62,799 nt of DNA from Nitrospirota bacterium (GTDB lineage Bacteria > Nitrospirota_A > Leptospirillia > Leptospirillales > Leptospirillaceae). Shown one piece after another: positions 1-8,294 of the stretch. The stretch covers positions 1-62,799 of the forward strand of contig DAIBSV010000001.1 in the NCBI GenBank assembly GCA_027415455.1, in the 5' to 3' direction. Position 1 is the stretch's first letter. Each line of letters opens with the position of its first letter. The notes under the pieces are model-generated. The model ran no database searches. It worked only from the letters and a program-made list of their open reading frames with translations, and was not told where the DNA came from. A program made the translations under genes and the position numbers.

Positions 1-1740
1 GAGGGACTGCTCAAGAACTTGTGTTCCGACGAGAATCCGCCCCTGACTGCTCCTCTCATCGTTTCCTGCTTTTCCGAAAAGTCTGACCCAATGCTCTTCG
101 TGTCGGGTCCTGTCAGACTTTGTAAACCGGGAGTGGAGAAGCCCACAGGAGACGCCTCTGTCTTTCGATCGTGCCGAAAGCCTCTTGAACGCCGACTGGG
201 ACTCACCCACCGTATTTTCGATCCACAGGACCTGCTGTCCGCATTCCGCCCGATTCAGCGCTTCTTCGATCGTTTCTTCCTCTTTTTTCAGGGATAGGGA
301 AACGATCGTATTCGCTCCTGCGTGAGGAACGACTTCCCTGAGTGAGCCCTGTGTCGGTTGTGCCGAAATCAGCGGATAGGCCGTTTCCGTGGAGGGGCTT
401 TCAAGAAAAACGGAACGTCTTTCCTGGGTCAAAGTCGCACTCAGGATGATGACGGTGCAGTGAAGCTTGCGGAGAGTCGCAACAAGAGCATCAAGAATAG
501 TTCCGGTAAAGCTATCGTAGGAGTGGACTTCGTCCAGAATGACAACCTTGCCGACCAAACCGAAGGTTCGGACAAAACCGTGTTTGACATTCATGACCGC
601 CATGAGGGCCTGGTCAATGGTCCCGACGGCAAAGGGCGCCAGAATGCCCCGTTTCCCTTGGGAAAACCACGATCGTCCAGGGTTTCCCTCTTCTCCTATC
701 TCGGTCTCCTTGAGCCAGGCATTGCCATGGAGAAGCAGGGCTTTTTTGTGGGACGAGCGATCATCGAGAATGGCTTGCAGGAAAAGATTGACCCGATCAT
801 GGATCTTGTCAGAGGTGAGCTGGGTCGGTAACGCAAAATAGAGCCCTGTCGCCTGCCCCCTTTCCATCATTTTATACGCTGCATAGAGAGCGGCTTCCGT
901 CTTTCCTGAGCCCATGGGGGCTTCAAGAATGTAGACACCGGGCCGATCGATGGATTCGTAAAGACACTTCTGTCCCTCATGGGGATCGAATCGAAAAACA
1001 TCGTGAAAACTTAATCCCGTGATCAGTTTGGGAGGTGAGAACCCGGCCAGATCGAGCACCTCGTCGATCTTTGACTTCCAAGTATGATCATCCGGATCCT
1101 CGAAGAGAGACCCCGACCCAACCCAGTCGGAGACCGTTGTCAGCCCGGCGAGAACTCGAGCCTGGAGCGATGTTTTGACCTCTGGAAAATCGACGCCAAG
1201 AGTGTTCTTGAGAGTTTCGAGAAGCTCGACTCGCCTGTTGAACCAAGAATCTCCACCAAAACCATTATTGTTCTTTGGATAAAAGGATAAATTGGGGAGA
1301 GATCCATGGTGTTGTCCGACGATTTCAGGAATATAGCGTCCGACCTGAAGACCTGCTTCCGTGGCTTGGCTCACTCCGGCGTGACCTCCCCACTCTGTTT
1401 CGATGGCAGTATCTATATCTTTTAATTTGGAAACGATGTTTTGAGTCTCGGAGGTTATTGCAGTTATTGCAGAATAGATCTTCTTCTGAAAAGTCGGGCT
1501 GACTTTGCCAAGATCGTGGGAAGCGGCAATCAACTCGCTCCCCGTTTGAAAAAATGCCAACCGCAGCCATTCGGGCATGCGCTCAACCATCTTTTTTGCT
1601 ACCTCGCCGACAATGAGACAATGGTCAACAATGCGCCTGCCGGGTAAGATCGCCTGGTCGACCCGACGGGTTTTGGCCAGGCACTCTTCGAGTGTTAAGA
1701 CCTGTATCTGTATCGGTTCCAAATTTCGTGGCTTGAACAT
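1..1740 (-). CDS. cas3: CRISPR-associated nuclease-helicase Cas3 (partial, C-terminus outside window)
   Basis: Type I Cas3 degrades DNA that Cascade has unwound. 580 codons are visible; the C-terminus runs off the left edge. The N-terminal HD nuclease domain shows His40, His75-Asp76, His120, His144/145 and Asp205. The SF2 helicase follows, with Walker A GSGKT near residue 277, a DEVH box at 403-406 and the TQVLEQSL motif at the cut edge. The ATG follows a backbone-type promoter, but no clear Shine-Dalgarno is visible. No Cascade gene, cas1/cas2 or repeat array lies in the window, so the subtype is open; partners would lie further left. The family call rests on motifs and order and is firm. 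Confidence 0.93.
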   Translation of the reverse strand, partial: MFKPRNLEPIQIQVLTLEECLAKTRRVDQAILPGRRIVDHCLIVGEVAKKMVERMPEWLRLAFFQTGSELIAASHDLGKVSPTFQKKIYSAITAITSETQNIVSKLKDIDTAIETEWGGHAGVSQATEAGLQVGRYIPEIVGQHHGSLPNLSFYPKNNNGFGGDSWFNRRVELLETLKNTLGVDFPEVKTSLQARVLAGLTTVSDWVGSGSLFEDPDDHTWKSKIDEVLDLAGFSPPKLITGLSFHDVFRFDPHEGQKCLYESIDRPGVYILEAPMGSGKTEAALYAAYKMMERGQATGLYFALPTQLTSDKIHDRVNLFLQAILDDRSSHKKALLLHGNAWLKETEIGEEGNPGRSWFSQGKRGILAPFAVGTIDQALMAVMNVKHGFVRTFGLVGKVVILDEVHSYDSFTGTILDALVATLRKLHCTVIILSATLTQERRSVFLESPSTETAYPLISAQPTQGSLREVVPHAGANTIVSLSLKKEEETIEEALNRAECGQQVLWIENTVGESQSAFKRLSARSKDRGVSCGLLHSRFTKSDRTRHEEHWVRLFGKAGNDERSSQGRILVGTQVLEQSL

Positions 1741-1770
1741 AGGCGAATATCACCAATCTAATAGAGATAT

Positions 1771-1805
1771 ATAATATATATACATTTTAAAGAAGGACAT
1801 GACAA
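1771..1805 (-). promoter_or_regulatory. Promoter of cas3
   Basis: TTGTCA, 17 bp, TATATA on the minus strand, with the -10 inside an alternating TA tract as in the other operon promoters of this element. Confidence 0.6.
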
Positions 1806-1808
1806 GAG

Positions 1809-1930
1809 TTCAACTCACATCCATCACCTAGCAAGATTGTCCAGTCCTTCGACAAAAATCTCAAGCCTCCGATCGAAATCGGCCCGGCATTCGGCGAGCA
1901 ACGGAAGATGGAGCCCATATCCTCACGATC
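1809..1930 (-). repeat. Partial duplication of the 2338-2460 gene junction
   Basis: This stretch copies, with scattered mismatches, the last ~28 codons of the 204-aa gene at 2354-2968 plus the first bases of the ATPase gene that follows it. The copied reading frame still ends in LDNLAR and a stop, and the copied ATPase start hits a stop after four codons. It begins where the intact ATPase gene ends, so it looks like the remnant of a tandem gene-pair duplication. Confidence 0.8.
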
Positions 1931-2354
1931 TGAATGGATCCGGGAGAACATACAGGACGGGCTCAGGATGTTCGAACCTGTTCGGAACGCCAATGATGAC
2001 ACGAAAACGCTTACGGAATATTGATCGGACAGGGATTTTCCTGATGCGGTACATGGCATCCTGGATACCATTGGCATGGATCGTGACAATGACAGGTTCG
2101 TCAACGGCGATTTCATAGAGCAGACGTTCCACGTCCGTGATATGACGGATCTCGCCGAAACAGAGATATCCTGTCATTTTTTGGATGGCCTGGGCCGCCA
2201 GTTCCTTTCTGCCTCCCGTTCCTCCCGCCAGCAGGATAATACCTGAATCGATCCCCGACACGGAATAATTTGGGTCGGCCAAGAGTTCTTCGACCGTTTT
2301 CAAAAGCACGACTCTCTCTGTCACGCTCTCATCTTTTTTCAACTCACCCCCCAT
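1923..2354 (-). CDS. Degenerate PilT/GspE-like secretion ATPase fragment
   Basis: A 143-aa protein resembling only the nucleotide-binding half of PilT/DotB/GspE ATPases. It has a hydrophobic strand, a P-loop-like GGTGGRKE, a Walker-B-like GEIRH and the TIHANG segment matching the family's STLHTN histidine box. Against the canonical GPTGSGKS, the invariant Gly before Lys is Arg and Ser is Glu, so ATP binding is doubtful. The ATG shares one base with the upstream stop (TGATG), implying translational coupling to the 204-aa gene. Family membership is inferred from motif order; the exact role is unknown. Confidence 0.55.
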   Translation of the reverse strand: MGGELKKDESVTERVVLLKTVEELLADPNYSVSGIDSGIILLAGGTGGRKELAAQAIQKMTGYLCFGEIRHITDVERLLYEIAVDEPVIVTIHANGIQDAMYRIRKIPVRSIFRKRFRVIIGVPNRFEHPEPVLYVLPDPFRS

Positions 2355-2460
2355 CACCTGACAAGATTGTCCAGCCCCTCAACAAAAATCTCAAGTCGCC
2401 GGTCGAAATCGGCCCGGCATCCGGCGAGAAACGGAAGATGGGAGCGCAGATCCTCGCGAA
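2338..2460 (-). repeat. Parent copy of the 1809-1930 duplication
   Basis: It holds the 3' end of the 204-aa gene and the start of the ATPase gene. The two copies share long identical blocks. Confidence 0.8.
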
Positions 2461-2968
2461 AGGTCGTCCCGAGATAGTCGAGAATGGCCGGATGGCGGTC
2501 GGTCGTGAAGGGTCTCCAGCGAGGGGACGAATACCGGAGGCCGTCCAGAGAAAAAGAGATGCGGTCCATGGAAATCGTTGGCCAAGGGGCCTCGTCGACC
2601 AGTCTACCTCCGAGAATCGCTTCGATACCTACGGGAAGGAGGGCGGAGGGGAGCTTCTCGACGTAAAGTTCGTGCCAAACGATGGTCAGGGGATCGAGGG
2701 ACGCCAAGGAGGGAAGCGAATGCCGGACGGCGGTTGCAATGGACTCGGCGTTGTTGGTCACGGACATGGAGAGATTGAAATCGAGGAGCACGACGGTTGG
2801 AACAGACTCCAGATCAACGAGAACACATCCGGCCCACCGGTTGGAAGGAGCCACGGCGTCAAAAGATTCCGGGGCCCGGACAAAACCGGCCTTAGCGTCA
2901 TCGCGCACAAAAATCGAATGGGAGCGTAAGGCATCAAAACGGACGGGGATGAGCTCCATGATAGGCAT
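2354..2968 (-). CDS. Hypothetical protein (204 aa)
   Basis: No family recognised. The protein is soluble, with no signal peptide or membrane segment, and ends in an amphipathic stretch (RRLEIFVEGLDNLVR) that is duplicated downstream at 1809-1930. It sits between an 87-aa gene and the ATPase fragment, overlapping the latter by one base. The duplicated tail suggests this gene and the ATPase once formed a repeated pair. The start is uncertain between two ATGs nine bases apart. Confidence 0.65.
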   Translation of the reverse strand: MPIMELIPVRFDALRSHSIFVRDDAKAGFVRAPESFDAVAPSNRWAGCVLVDLESVPTVVLLDFNLSMSVTNNAESIATAVRHSLPSLASLDPLTIVWHELYVEKLPSALLPVGIEAILGGRLVDEAPWPTISMDRISFSLDGLRYSSPRWRPFTTDRHPAILDYLGTTFREDLRSHLPFLAGCRADFDRRLEIFVEGLDNLVR

Positions 2969-2977
2969 CCAATCCAG

Positions 2978-3241
2978 TTAGGGGCCCTTCCGCCGGGGCC
3001 GGGTTTTTTGTTCTCCGGCGAGGGTTCGGAGGGTCTCGAGAGTCTTGGCAACGGCATTCAGGACCGTTTCTCCGTCCCGCTCAAGCGATTCGACGCACTC
3101 GGGCCAGGAGACCAGGGAGGGAAGCGGAAGGTCGGGACGGGCGCGTTGCAGACGGAAGAGAAGGTAGTAGGCCTCTTTCCACTTTGTATAGGTCTGGAGG
3201 CGAAGCTCCCGTTGGTGGTAGTCGGAAGGAAGCTCTACCAT
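2978..3241 (-). CDS. Hypothetical protein (87 aa)
   Basis: A small, largely helical, basic protein with a Lys/Arg-rich C-terminus. The start MVELPSDY overlaps the stop of the HTH gene in ATGGTAG, suggesting coupled translation. No family recognised; its position directly after an AlpA-type regulator hints at a shared function. Confidence 0.6.
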   Translation of the reverse strand: MVELPSDYHQRELRLQTYTKWKEAYYLLFRLQRARPDLPLPSLVSWPECVESLERDGETVLNAVAKTLETLRTLAGEQKTRPRRKGP

Positions 3242-3432
3242 CGGCGCACCTCGTGCGCAGGAGCCACCTTTTGCTCTTTGATCCAGCGATCGACATCGGA
3301 GCGCCTCCAGCGAAGGAGGCGGCCAATCTTGATAGGCTGAGGAAGGCATCCACGGTACCCCAGGTTGTAAACGCATTTGGGGGGAACCTTAAAAATCTCG
3401 GAAAGATCCTGAATCGTAAGCAGTTCTTCCAT
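3235..3432 (-). CDS. AlpA/MerR-like helix-turn-helix protein (excisionase type)
   Basis: 65 aa of the HTH_17 type: LTIQDLSEIFKV is the recognition-helix region, followed by YRGCLPQPIKIGRLLRWRRSDVDRWI, the typical wing and final helix of AlpA/Xis-type proteins. Such proteins act as small transcriptional regulators or excisionases. GGAGG lies six bases before the ATG. It is the fourth gene after the xseA promoter and probably part of that operon. Whether it regulates the operon or assists recombination cannot be told. Confidence 0.82.
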   Translation of the reverse strand: MEELLTIQDLSEIFKVPPKCVYNLGYRGCLPQPIKIGRLLRWRRSDVDRWIKEQKVAPAHEVRRW

Positions 3433-3444
3433 GGGAAACCTCCA

Positions 3445-3657
3445 TCACCGCAGGTCGTCAGGAAGTTTGTCCCCGAGCATCTTCCGGACGCTCTCGATGC
3501 GCTCCTTGCAGAAGGCGTAGGAGACAAGAGCTTTGTCGAGGGCGGGGATGATCTGGTCGATATCGAGGTCCCCGGCCCGGAAGCTTTCCGCCGTCTTTTT
3601 AATGAGCATGGCGTGATCACGATAGGTTTCAAGAGTATTAGGGGCGGTGTTATCCAT
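3445..3657 (-). CDS. xseB: Exodeoxyribonuclease VII small subunit
   Basis: 70 aa, the usual size for XseB. The mostly helical chain contains YRDHAMLIKKTAESFRAGDLDID and a later ALDKALVSYAFCKERI helix, matching the short coiled domain that coats the XseA subunit. Its ATG lies inside the last codons of xseA (8-base overlap), the classical arrangement. With XseA it forms the nuclease that digests single-stranded DNA from both ends. Presence on a plasmid-like element is uncommon. Confidence 0.85.
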   Translation of the reverse strand: MDNTAPNTLETYRDHAMLIKKTAESFRAGDLDIDQIIPALDKALVSYAFCKERIESVRKMLGDKLPDDLR

Positions 3658-4930
3658 GAATAACCTCCTTGGGGGTGGTGGGAGCCGGGAAAAGGCCGGT
3701 GACGGTCGCATCGACAGAACCATCGGAAAACTCGATGGAGATCGAGTCGTGAGGAGCCAGATCGGCCACGCGGCAGGTATGGTCGGACGTGGTCTTGCGG
3801 ACGATGGCGAAGCCTTGCTTGAGGATCTTCCGGGGATGCAGCCCCACGACAATCTCCATGTCCTTGTCGAGAGACTGGCGGGAGCGGTCGAGAAAGACGA
3901 GAGCAAAATCGAAGCAATGCTTGAGGTCGCTCTTGAGGGTCAGAAGACTCTGGTCGAAACTCCGGAACGCCAGATCGACGACCGATCGGATGCCGCCGTT
4001 GAGGGCCTCGAGCCGGTTGGAAAGAAGCTTGTCGGCGGAAGACTTGATTGCCAGGCTGTCCTTCGAGATCTCTTCCGCATTGTGGATGACGGTTCCGAGG
4101 ATGTGGGCGATCACCTTGGACGGGGTATCGAACCGCATGAGGGCCAGCTCGTCGAGGATCGTGGTGTCGCGTTCGTGTCCGATGCCGACCATGACGGGAA
4201 CGGGAGACTGGCAGAGAGCCCGGGCGATGGCCAGCTCGTTGACATAGGCAAGGTCGGTTTTGGCCCCGCCTCCGCGAATGACGATGATCGCCTGGGAGTT
4301 TGTTTCGAGGGCGAGGAGCCCGGCATCTGCGATGGCCGTCGAAAGGCTTTCGGCCGTTCCGGAGCCCTGGAAAGCGGCGGAAATATAGTGGAAGCGCACG
4401 AGACCGAAGGACTCGAGCAGGTCGGCCTCCCGGCGGAAGTCGCCAAGACCGGCCGCATCAGGGGGAGAGACGACCACCAAGGAAAAGAAGTCGAACGGAA
4501 CGGGATACTTCTTATTGAGGTCGTAGAGCTTTTCCTTGACGAGCGTCTCGCGGATCATGGCCATCTTGGCCTCGAGGTCGCCGAGAGTGAAGGCCGGATC
4601 GATATCCTGAATGGACAGGGAGAAGCCGAACTGGGCATGAAAGGAGGGGAGAACGGACGCCAGGATCTTGATGCCGTCCCGAAGGGAACCGCCCGTCGCC
4701 TTGGTGAAACGGGCGAGGACGTCCGGAGCCTGTCGGGCCCACAGGGTCGCCTTGGTCTTGGCGATCTCCCTGCCAGCCGAATCGTACTCGGCCAACTCAA
4801 AGTAAATGTGACCGGAAGAATGGCGTCTCACGCTGACAATTTCTGCGCTGACCCAGGCCGGGCTTCTGAAAGTGTTTTTGATCGTCTGGGAGACGCGATC
4901 GAGATAGGCAGAAAGAGTCAATGTGTCCAC
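3650..4930 (-). CDS. xseA: Exodeoxyribonuclease VII large subunit
   Basis: 426 aa, near the family norm. The N-terminal OB-fold (about residues 5-100, starting LTLSAYLDRV) precedes the catalytic core, with VVSPPDAAGLGDF, RGGGAKTDL, GIGHERDTTILDELA and FDTPSKVIAHI. A long helical region and the C-terminal ILKQGFAIV segment follow, as in all XseA. The GTG start is set by AAGGAGG five bases upstream. The promoter's -10 is only about 20 bp upstream, so the leader is nearly absent. The enzyme degrades ssDNA to short oligonucleotides in repair and recombination. Confidence 0.93.
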   Translation of the reverse strand: MDTLTLSAYLDRVSQTIKNTFRSPAWVSAEIVSVRRHSSGHIYFELAEYDSAGREIAKTKATLWARQAPDVLARFTKATGGSLRDGIKILASVLPSFHAQFGFSLSIQDIDPAFTLGDLEAKMAMIRETLVKEKLYDLNKKYPVPFDFFSLVVVSPPDAAGLGDFRREADLLESFGLVRFHYISAAFQGSGTAESLSTAIADAGLLALETNSQAIIVIRGGGAKTDLAYVNELAIARALCQSPVPVMVGIGHERDTTILDELALMRFDTPSKVIAHILGTVIHNAEEISKDSLAIKSSADKLLSNRLEALNGGIRSVVDLAFRSFDQSLLTLKSDLKHCFDFALVFLDRSRQSLDKDMEIVVGLHPRKILKQGFAIVRKTTSDHTCRVADLAPHDSISIEFSDGSVDATVTGLFPAPTTPKEVIHG

Positions 4931-4951
4931 GCTGTCCTCCTTTATATATAT

Positions 4952-4980
4952 ATTGTATAGAACACAGAAGGATGAGTCAA
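4952..4980 (-). promoter_or_regulatory. Promoter of the xseA operon
   Basis: TTGACT, 17 bp, TACAAT in a TA tract. The -35 box contains the TGA stop codon of the upstream ATP-grasp gene. Confidence 0.8.
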
Positions 4981-5687
4981 GGAAGACAGAGAATCTGGCG
5001 ATAGCGGGCTTCGAGCCACAAGGAGTACGTGTCGGGGCGCAGGGATCCATGGTAATAGCCGGTGCTCCAGGCATCGCTGACTTCGACGAGGGCCGTCTCC
5101 CCGGTGTCGAGAACGCCGAAGTCGAGGGCATAGGAGGCCAGGCCCTGGGGGCGCATCCGGTCGACCGCTCTCTGGACAACAGAAAGATCGGGAAGAGGAG
5201 CCTCTTCGGCGCCGTCCTCGTCGTAGCGGCCGTCCCCGACAATCTCATCGCCGAGAATGTAATAGCGTACTTCAGAGCGAAAACAAACAGGGCTCGAAAA
5301 CCACACAGGATAGTGGTCGGGGAGAAGGCGAGGAAGGCCAGGAGCGCCTGGGCCGGTCGTGAGCTTTCCCGGAAACGTTTTGTATTCCAGACGCGGCTTG
5401 CAGAAGACGGGACAGTTCGTCCAGGCGATGTCTCCGAATTCGCCGGGCCAGACGGTACGATGCAGAAAATCCTGGAGATCGAAGTAATCGAATGGAGCGG
5501 GAGGTTGCACATTCTGTTTCGCGAAGGCCCGCTTCATGAAAGGAAGGGATCCGAACACAAAATCATCGGGGGTAAGGGCAATATCTCCCAGCGTCGTCAG
5601 GAATCTATAGGGAAGACCGCGCAAAAGGAATCCATGGACAAGAATAAGCGCATCCCGATAGGTCAAAGAAGACTCAATGAATCTCAT
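4977..5687 (-). CDS. ATP-grasp domain protein, R2K-clade type
   Basis: 236 aa. The C-terminal half shows the reduced ATP-grasp pattern: VWFSSPVCFRSEVRYYILGDEIVGDGRYDE (RxExR-like strand), then YALDFGVLDTGETALVEVSDAWSTGYY, the metal-binding Asp/Glu strand. R2K-clade proteins are short ATP-grasp enzymes common in phages and are predicted ligases, with substrate unknown. The start overlaps the previous stop by ATGA. The stop lies within the next promoter's -35. The ATP-grasp call is reasonable and the clade call weaker. Confidence 0.62.
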   Translation of the reverse strand: MRFIESSLTYRDALILVHGFLLRGLPYRFLTTLGDIALTPDDFVFGSLPFMKRAFAKQNVQPPAPFDYFDLQDFLHRTVWPGEFGDIAWTNCPVFCKPRLEYKTFPGKLTTGPGAPGLPRLLPDHYPVWFSSPVCFRSEVRYYILGDEIVGDGRYDEDGAEEAPLPDLSVVQRAVDRMRPQGLASYALDFGVLDTGETALVEVSDAWSTGYYHGSLRPDTYSLWLEARYRQILCLP

Positions 5688-6097
5688 GTGGTGTCGTCCT
5701 TTCGCCAGCTCAACGGTGGATTTGTGGCACGAAAACCGATCTCTAAAGGAATATTATGCTCTTGAGACGCCTCGACAACTTTCATCGCAACATTTCGAAT
5801 GAAGTCAATGGTTTCCTTTATTATGAAGGGTCTTATAGGATCTTCTTCCTCCAAAACTTCATCGAGGATCTCGGTTATCCAATTTCCATTGACTGATACA
5901 ATCAGCGAGCCATTAAATTCGTTAGAAAACCAGAGATAGACTAATGGAATATCCCTTCTTCCGTCGATATCCTTGAAGGATTTTATCCATGGAACATACA
6001 CAGGAAAAAGAAAGTCACATCCTGGAGTATATGGGTTATCCATTTTCAGAAATCTATTACAAACATAAGCTATCAGCGTTTTTTCTTCCTCACCCAT
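5684..6097 (-). CDS. Hypothetical protein (137 aa)
   Basis: No family recognised. Acidic and soluble, with a central strand-rich region (VYLWFSNEFNGSLIVSVNG) and a helical C-terminus. GGAGG five bases before the second in-frame ATG sets this start; an ATG four codons earlier is also open. It ends in ATGA shared with the ATP-grasp gene, so the two are probably co-translated. Confidence 0.65.
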   Translation of the reverse strand: MGEEEKTLIAYVCNRFLKMDNPYTPGCDFLFPVYVPWIKSFKDIDGRRDIPLVYLWFSNEFNGSLIVSVNGNWITEILDEVLEEEDPIRPFIIKETIDFIRNVAMKVVEASQEHNIPLEIGFRATNPPLSWRKDDTT

Positions 6098-6157
6098 AAG
6101 AGCCTCCATTTAACAACTCTTAAAACCTCATGTTTACGGAACCAAGGAACCCTTTCG

Positions 6158-7114
6158 CTACACTTGGAATGCAGAGGCAGGCCACTCTCGGACGCGAAGA
6201 GACTCCGGCCATTCCTTCATGTCCGCACCGGATATGTTGGACAGCCGGACAATGGCGGAATCGTTCTCCGGACGCGGATATAAGGCCCCGACGAGACATC
6301 CCCTGGAGTCGGCGTAGGCTGCCCCAAGCTGTTTGACGAAGATCGGCACATCCGCTTCGCGGCATTCCGCAACGATCGAATCGATCCATTCCCGGAGGAC
6401 GGGCCGCGCCTGGGGTCCGGACTCTCCGCCGACCACGATCCAGTCGAGCTTGGGCAAGTCCTCCGGACAGCCTTTCCATCGCAGGGGTCCCAGCATGCCG
6501 ACCGGAACATCTTCCAGGACAATCGGCCCGATCATCGGCTCGATGGAGACCCATCGGAGTGCGGAGGGAGTTTCGAGAAGAATCGGGATCCGCTCGTCCG
6601 CCGCCTTCTGGTCTTCGACCGAGACGCCGAGCCAGACGTTCGGGAGCGGCCAATCAGGACTGGCATTCTCCCCGGGGAGACCGAGACCCATGGCCTTCAT
6701 CGCCATCGTCACGCGGTGCTCCGTCCTCAGATCGTTCAGGTACGCCGACATTCTCTCCGGGCGCTTCGTCAGGACCTGAAAGATGTGACATTCCGGCATC
6801 GAACAGTAGACGTTCCCCATCGTGGCGAAAACCCGGTCGATGAACTCATCGGGAACCTCCGGGTGAAAGAGATCCGACATCGAATTCACGAAAATCTTTC
6901 GCGGACGTTTCCACCGGAGCGGTTGATCCAGCATTTCCTCGTGGCACCGCACATCAGTGAAGCGCCTTCCCGCATACCGCGATTTCGGATTGGCGGAAAG
7001 ACGGGGCCAATCTCGTTCGGCATAGCAGAACCGGCACCCTTCGGAAACTTTCGAACAGCCGGAGACTGGATTCCATGTCGCTTCGGTCCAGGCGATTTTT
7101 GTTTTGTCGGACAT
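6158..7114 (-). CDS. DUF5131 / phage Gp37-Gp68 family protein
   Basis: 318 aa, starting TKIAWTEATWNPVSGCSKVSEGCRFCYAE, the signature of the DUF5131 (phage Gp37/Gp68) family. The three cysteines GC..VSEGC..CY resemble a radical-SAM-type cluster motif. Later blocks FVNSMSDLFHPEVP, FQVLTKRPERM, VWLGVSVEDQ and WIVVGGESGP are all typical. AGGAG precedes the ATG. The family is frequent in phages and plasmids; its reaction is not established. Family assignment is confident, biochemistry is not. Confidence 0.9.
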   Translation of the reverse strand: MSDKTKIAWTEATWNPVSGCSKVSEGCRFCYAERDWPRLSANPKSRYAGRRFTDVRCHEEMLDQPLRWKRPRKIFVNSMSDLFHPEVPDEFIDRVFATMGNVYCSMPECHIFQVLTKRPERMSAYLNDLRTEHRVTMAMKAMGLGLPGENASPDWPLPNVWLGVSVEDQKAADERIPILLETPSALRWVSIEPMIGPIVLEDVPVGMLGPLRWKGCPEDLPKLDWIVVGGESGPQARPVLREWIDSIVAECREADVPIFVKQLGAAYADSRGCLVGALYPRPENDSAIVRLSNISGADMKEWPESLRVREWPASAFQV

Positions 7115-7152
7115 CAGCGTTCTCCTAAGATGAGGATGAAAAGCGGGCATGA

Positions 7153-7941
7153 TTATAGTGCTGGAACAAACGTGGCGGCCTCGACCATCGAAAGACTTCC
7201 GCAGGTTGGATCGTCGCGGTACACCCAGGGTTTGAAGGCGCCGGTGTCCAGATTGATATGACTGGACCGGCATGTGATCGCCTTAACGATCGTATGGCCA
7301 CAAAAAGTCGGAGACAAGCGAGTGTTGGTCGGGGCAAAACGGGCACCGGAACCCGAAAAGATCGTCCGTTCCCAGATGAGGTCGAAATCACGAACCGGGA
7401 CGGATCCTTCCCGCCCTTCGCTCCAATAATCAATGTCGTCATTGTCGAGGAGAACGACATTGCCGCGATGGAACGCCACCAGTTCGCCGTGAACGACATG
7501 GAAACGCCTCCCGGAAGCCTCGTCAAAAACCACAAGAACGTGTGGCAGGCGTTCGAGCGAGGCCAGCAAACGAGTTTTGTCGAATCCGGCGGGGACGTTT
7601 CTGTACCACCACCCGCCGCCGTTCGTGAAGAAATCGGATGAGGCATACTTCGAGCCCGCTCGGCCCTTGATGTGATCAATGAGGAGATCCTCGTGGTTGC
7701 CTTTGACAGTAAAAAACCAGGACTCCTCCAGGAGCGACAAGGCGCCCCAGGAGTCGGGGCCGCGATCGGTGAGATCGCCGACAGACAGCAACCGGTCCAC
7801 GCTGACATCAAACCGAACGCGTCGCATCGCCAGCTGAAGGTCGGAAAAGCATCCGTGGAGATCGCCGATCACGAAATCACGCCCACGATCGTTCCAGGGA
7901 AGAATCCGTACCGACGGGATGAACGCATGTTTGTTTGGCAT
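7153..7941 (-). CDS. Calcineurin-like metallophosphoesterase (PrpA/lambda-phosphatase type)
   Basis: 262 aa with the PPP-family motifs in order: GDLHG near residue 26, GDLTDRGPDS near 56 and GNHE near 80, then a later VVHGE and GHT. These supply the two-metal site of serine/threonine protein phosphatases such as lambda phosphatase and PrpA. GAGGA precedes the ATG. It follows an 86-aa gene by 20 bases and probably shares its promoter. The substrate could be a phosphoprotein or a nucleotide such as Ap4A; the sequence does not decide. Confidence 0.88.
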   Translation of the reverse strand: MPNKHAFIPSVRILPWNDRGRDFVIGDLHGCFSDLQLAMRRVRFDVSVDRLLSVGDLTDRGPDSWGALSLLEESWFFTVKGNHEDLLIDHIKGRAGSKYASSDFFTNGGGWWYRNVPAGFDKTRLLASLERLPHVLVVFDEASGRRFHVVHGELVAFHRGNVVLLDNDDIDYWSEGREGSVPVRDFDLIWERTIFSGSGARFAPTNTRLSPTFCGHTIVKAITCRSSHINLDTGAFKPWVYRDDPTCGSLSMVEAATFVPAL

Positions 7942-7961
7942 GAAATCCTCAACGCAAAAAG

Positions 7962-8222
7962 TTATCGCGCTCTACCGCGAGGTTTCCGTTCGAAAGACTC
8001 GGGGACCGCGACGCGAAAACGGTCGAAGTCCTCGCGGGTCGCGGGGCGAAGATCCGCTTCCTGAATGGAGATCGGACCGCGAAGGGGATCGACGGCGGGA
8101 GCGGCCAGGATGCCGACCCGGACAAACCCGCCCAGGGCGGAACCGGGAATGAGGTATCCGAGACTCTCTCCCGTGCGGGACGCAACATCTTTGACGACGA
8201 CATACTCGACAGGATCTTCCAC
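7962..8222 (-). CDS. Hypothetical protein (86 aa)
   Basis: First gene of its operon, with a GTG start after AAGGAGG. No family recognised. The N-terminal half is hydrophobic but not clearly membrane-spanning (LGGFVRVGILAAPAV), and the C-terminal half is charged (RPATREDFDRFR). Probably an accessory protein co-expressed with the phosphatase. Confidence 0.6.
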   Translation of the reverse strand: MEDPVEYVVVKDVASRTGESLGYLIPGSALGGFVRVGILAAPAVDPLRGPISIQEADLRPATREDFDRFRVAVPESFERKPRGRAR

Positions 8223-8257
8223 GCGACAATCCTCCTTGGATCAGGTTATTTATATAT

Positions 8258-8287
8258 ATTATACAACACATCAGAACAAGGATACAA
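8258..8287 (-). promoter_or_regulatory. Promoter of the 8222 gene and phosphatase operon
   Basis: TTGTAT, 18 bp, TATAAT embedded in a TA tract. Confidence 0.7.
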
Positions 8288-8294
8288 GGAAAAC

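Noticed and set aside
3647..4960. Long plus-strand open frame (437 codons)
   Set aside because: It is the antisense of xseA/xseB, lacks a ribosome-binding site, and its composition is typical of an antisense shadow.
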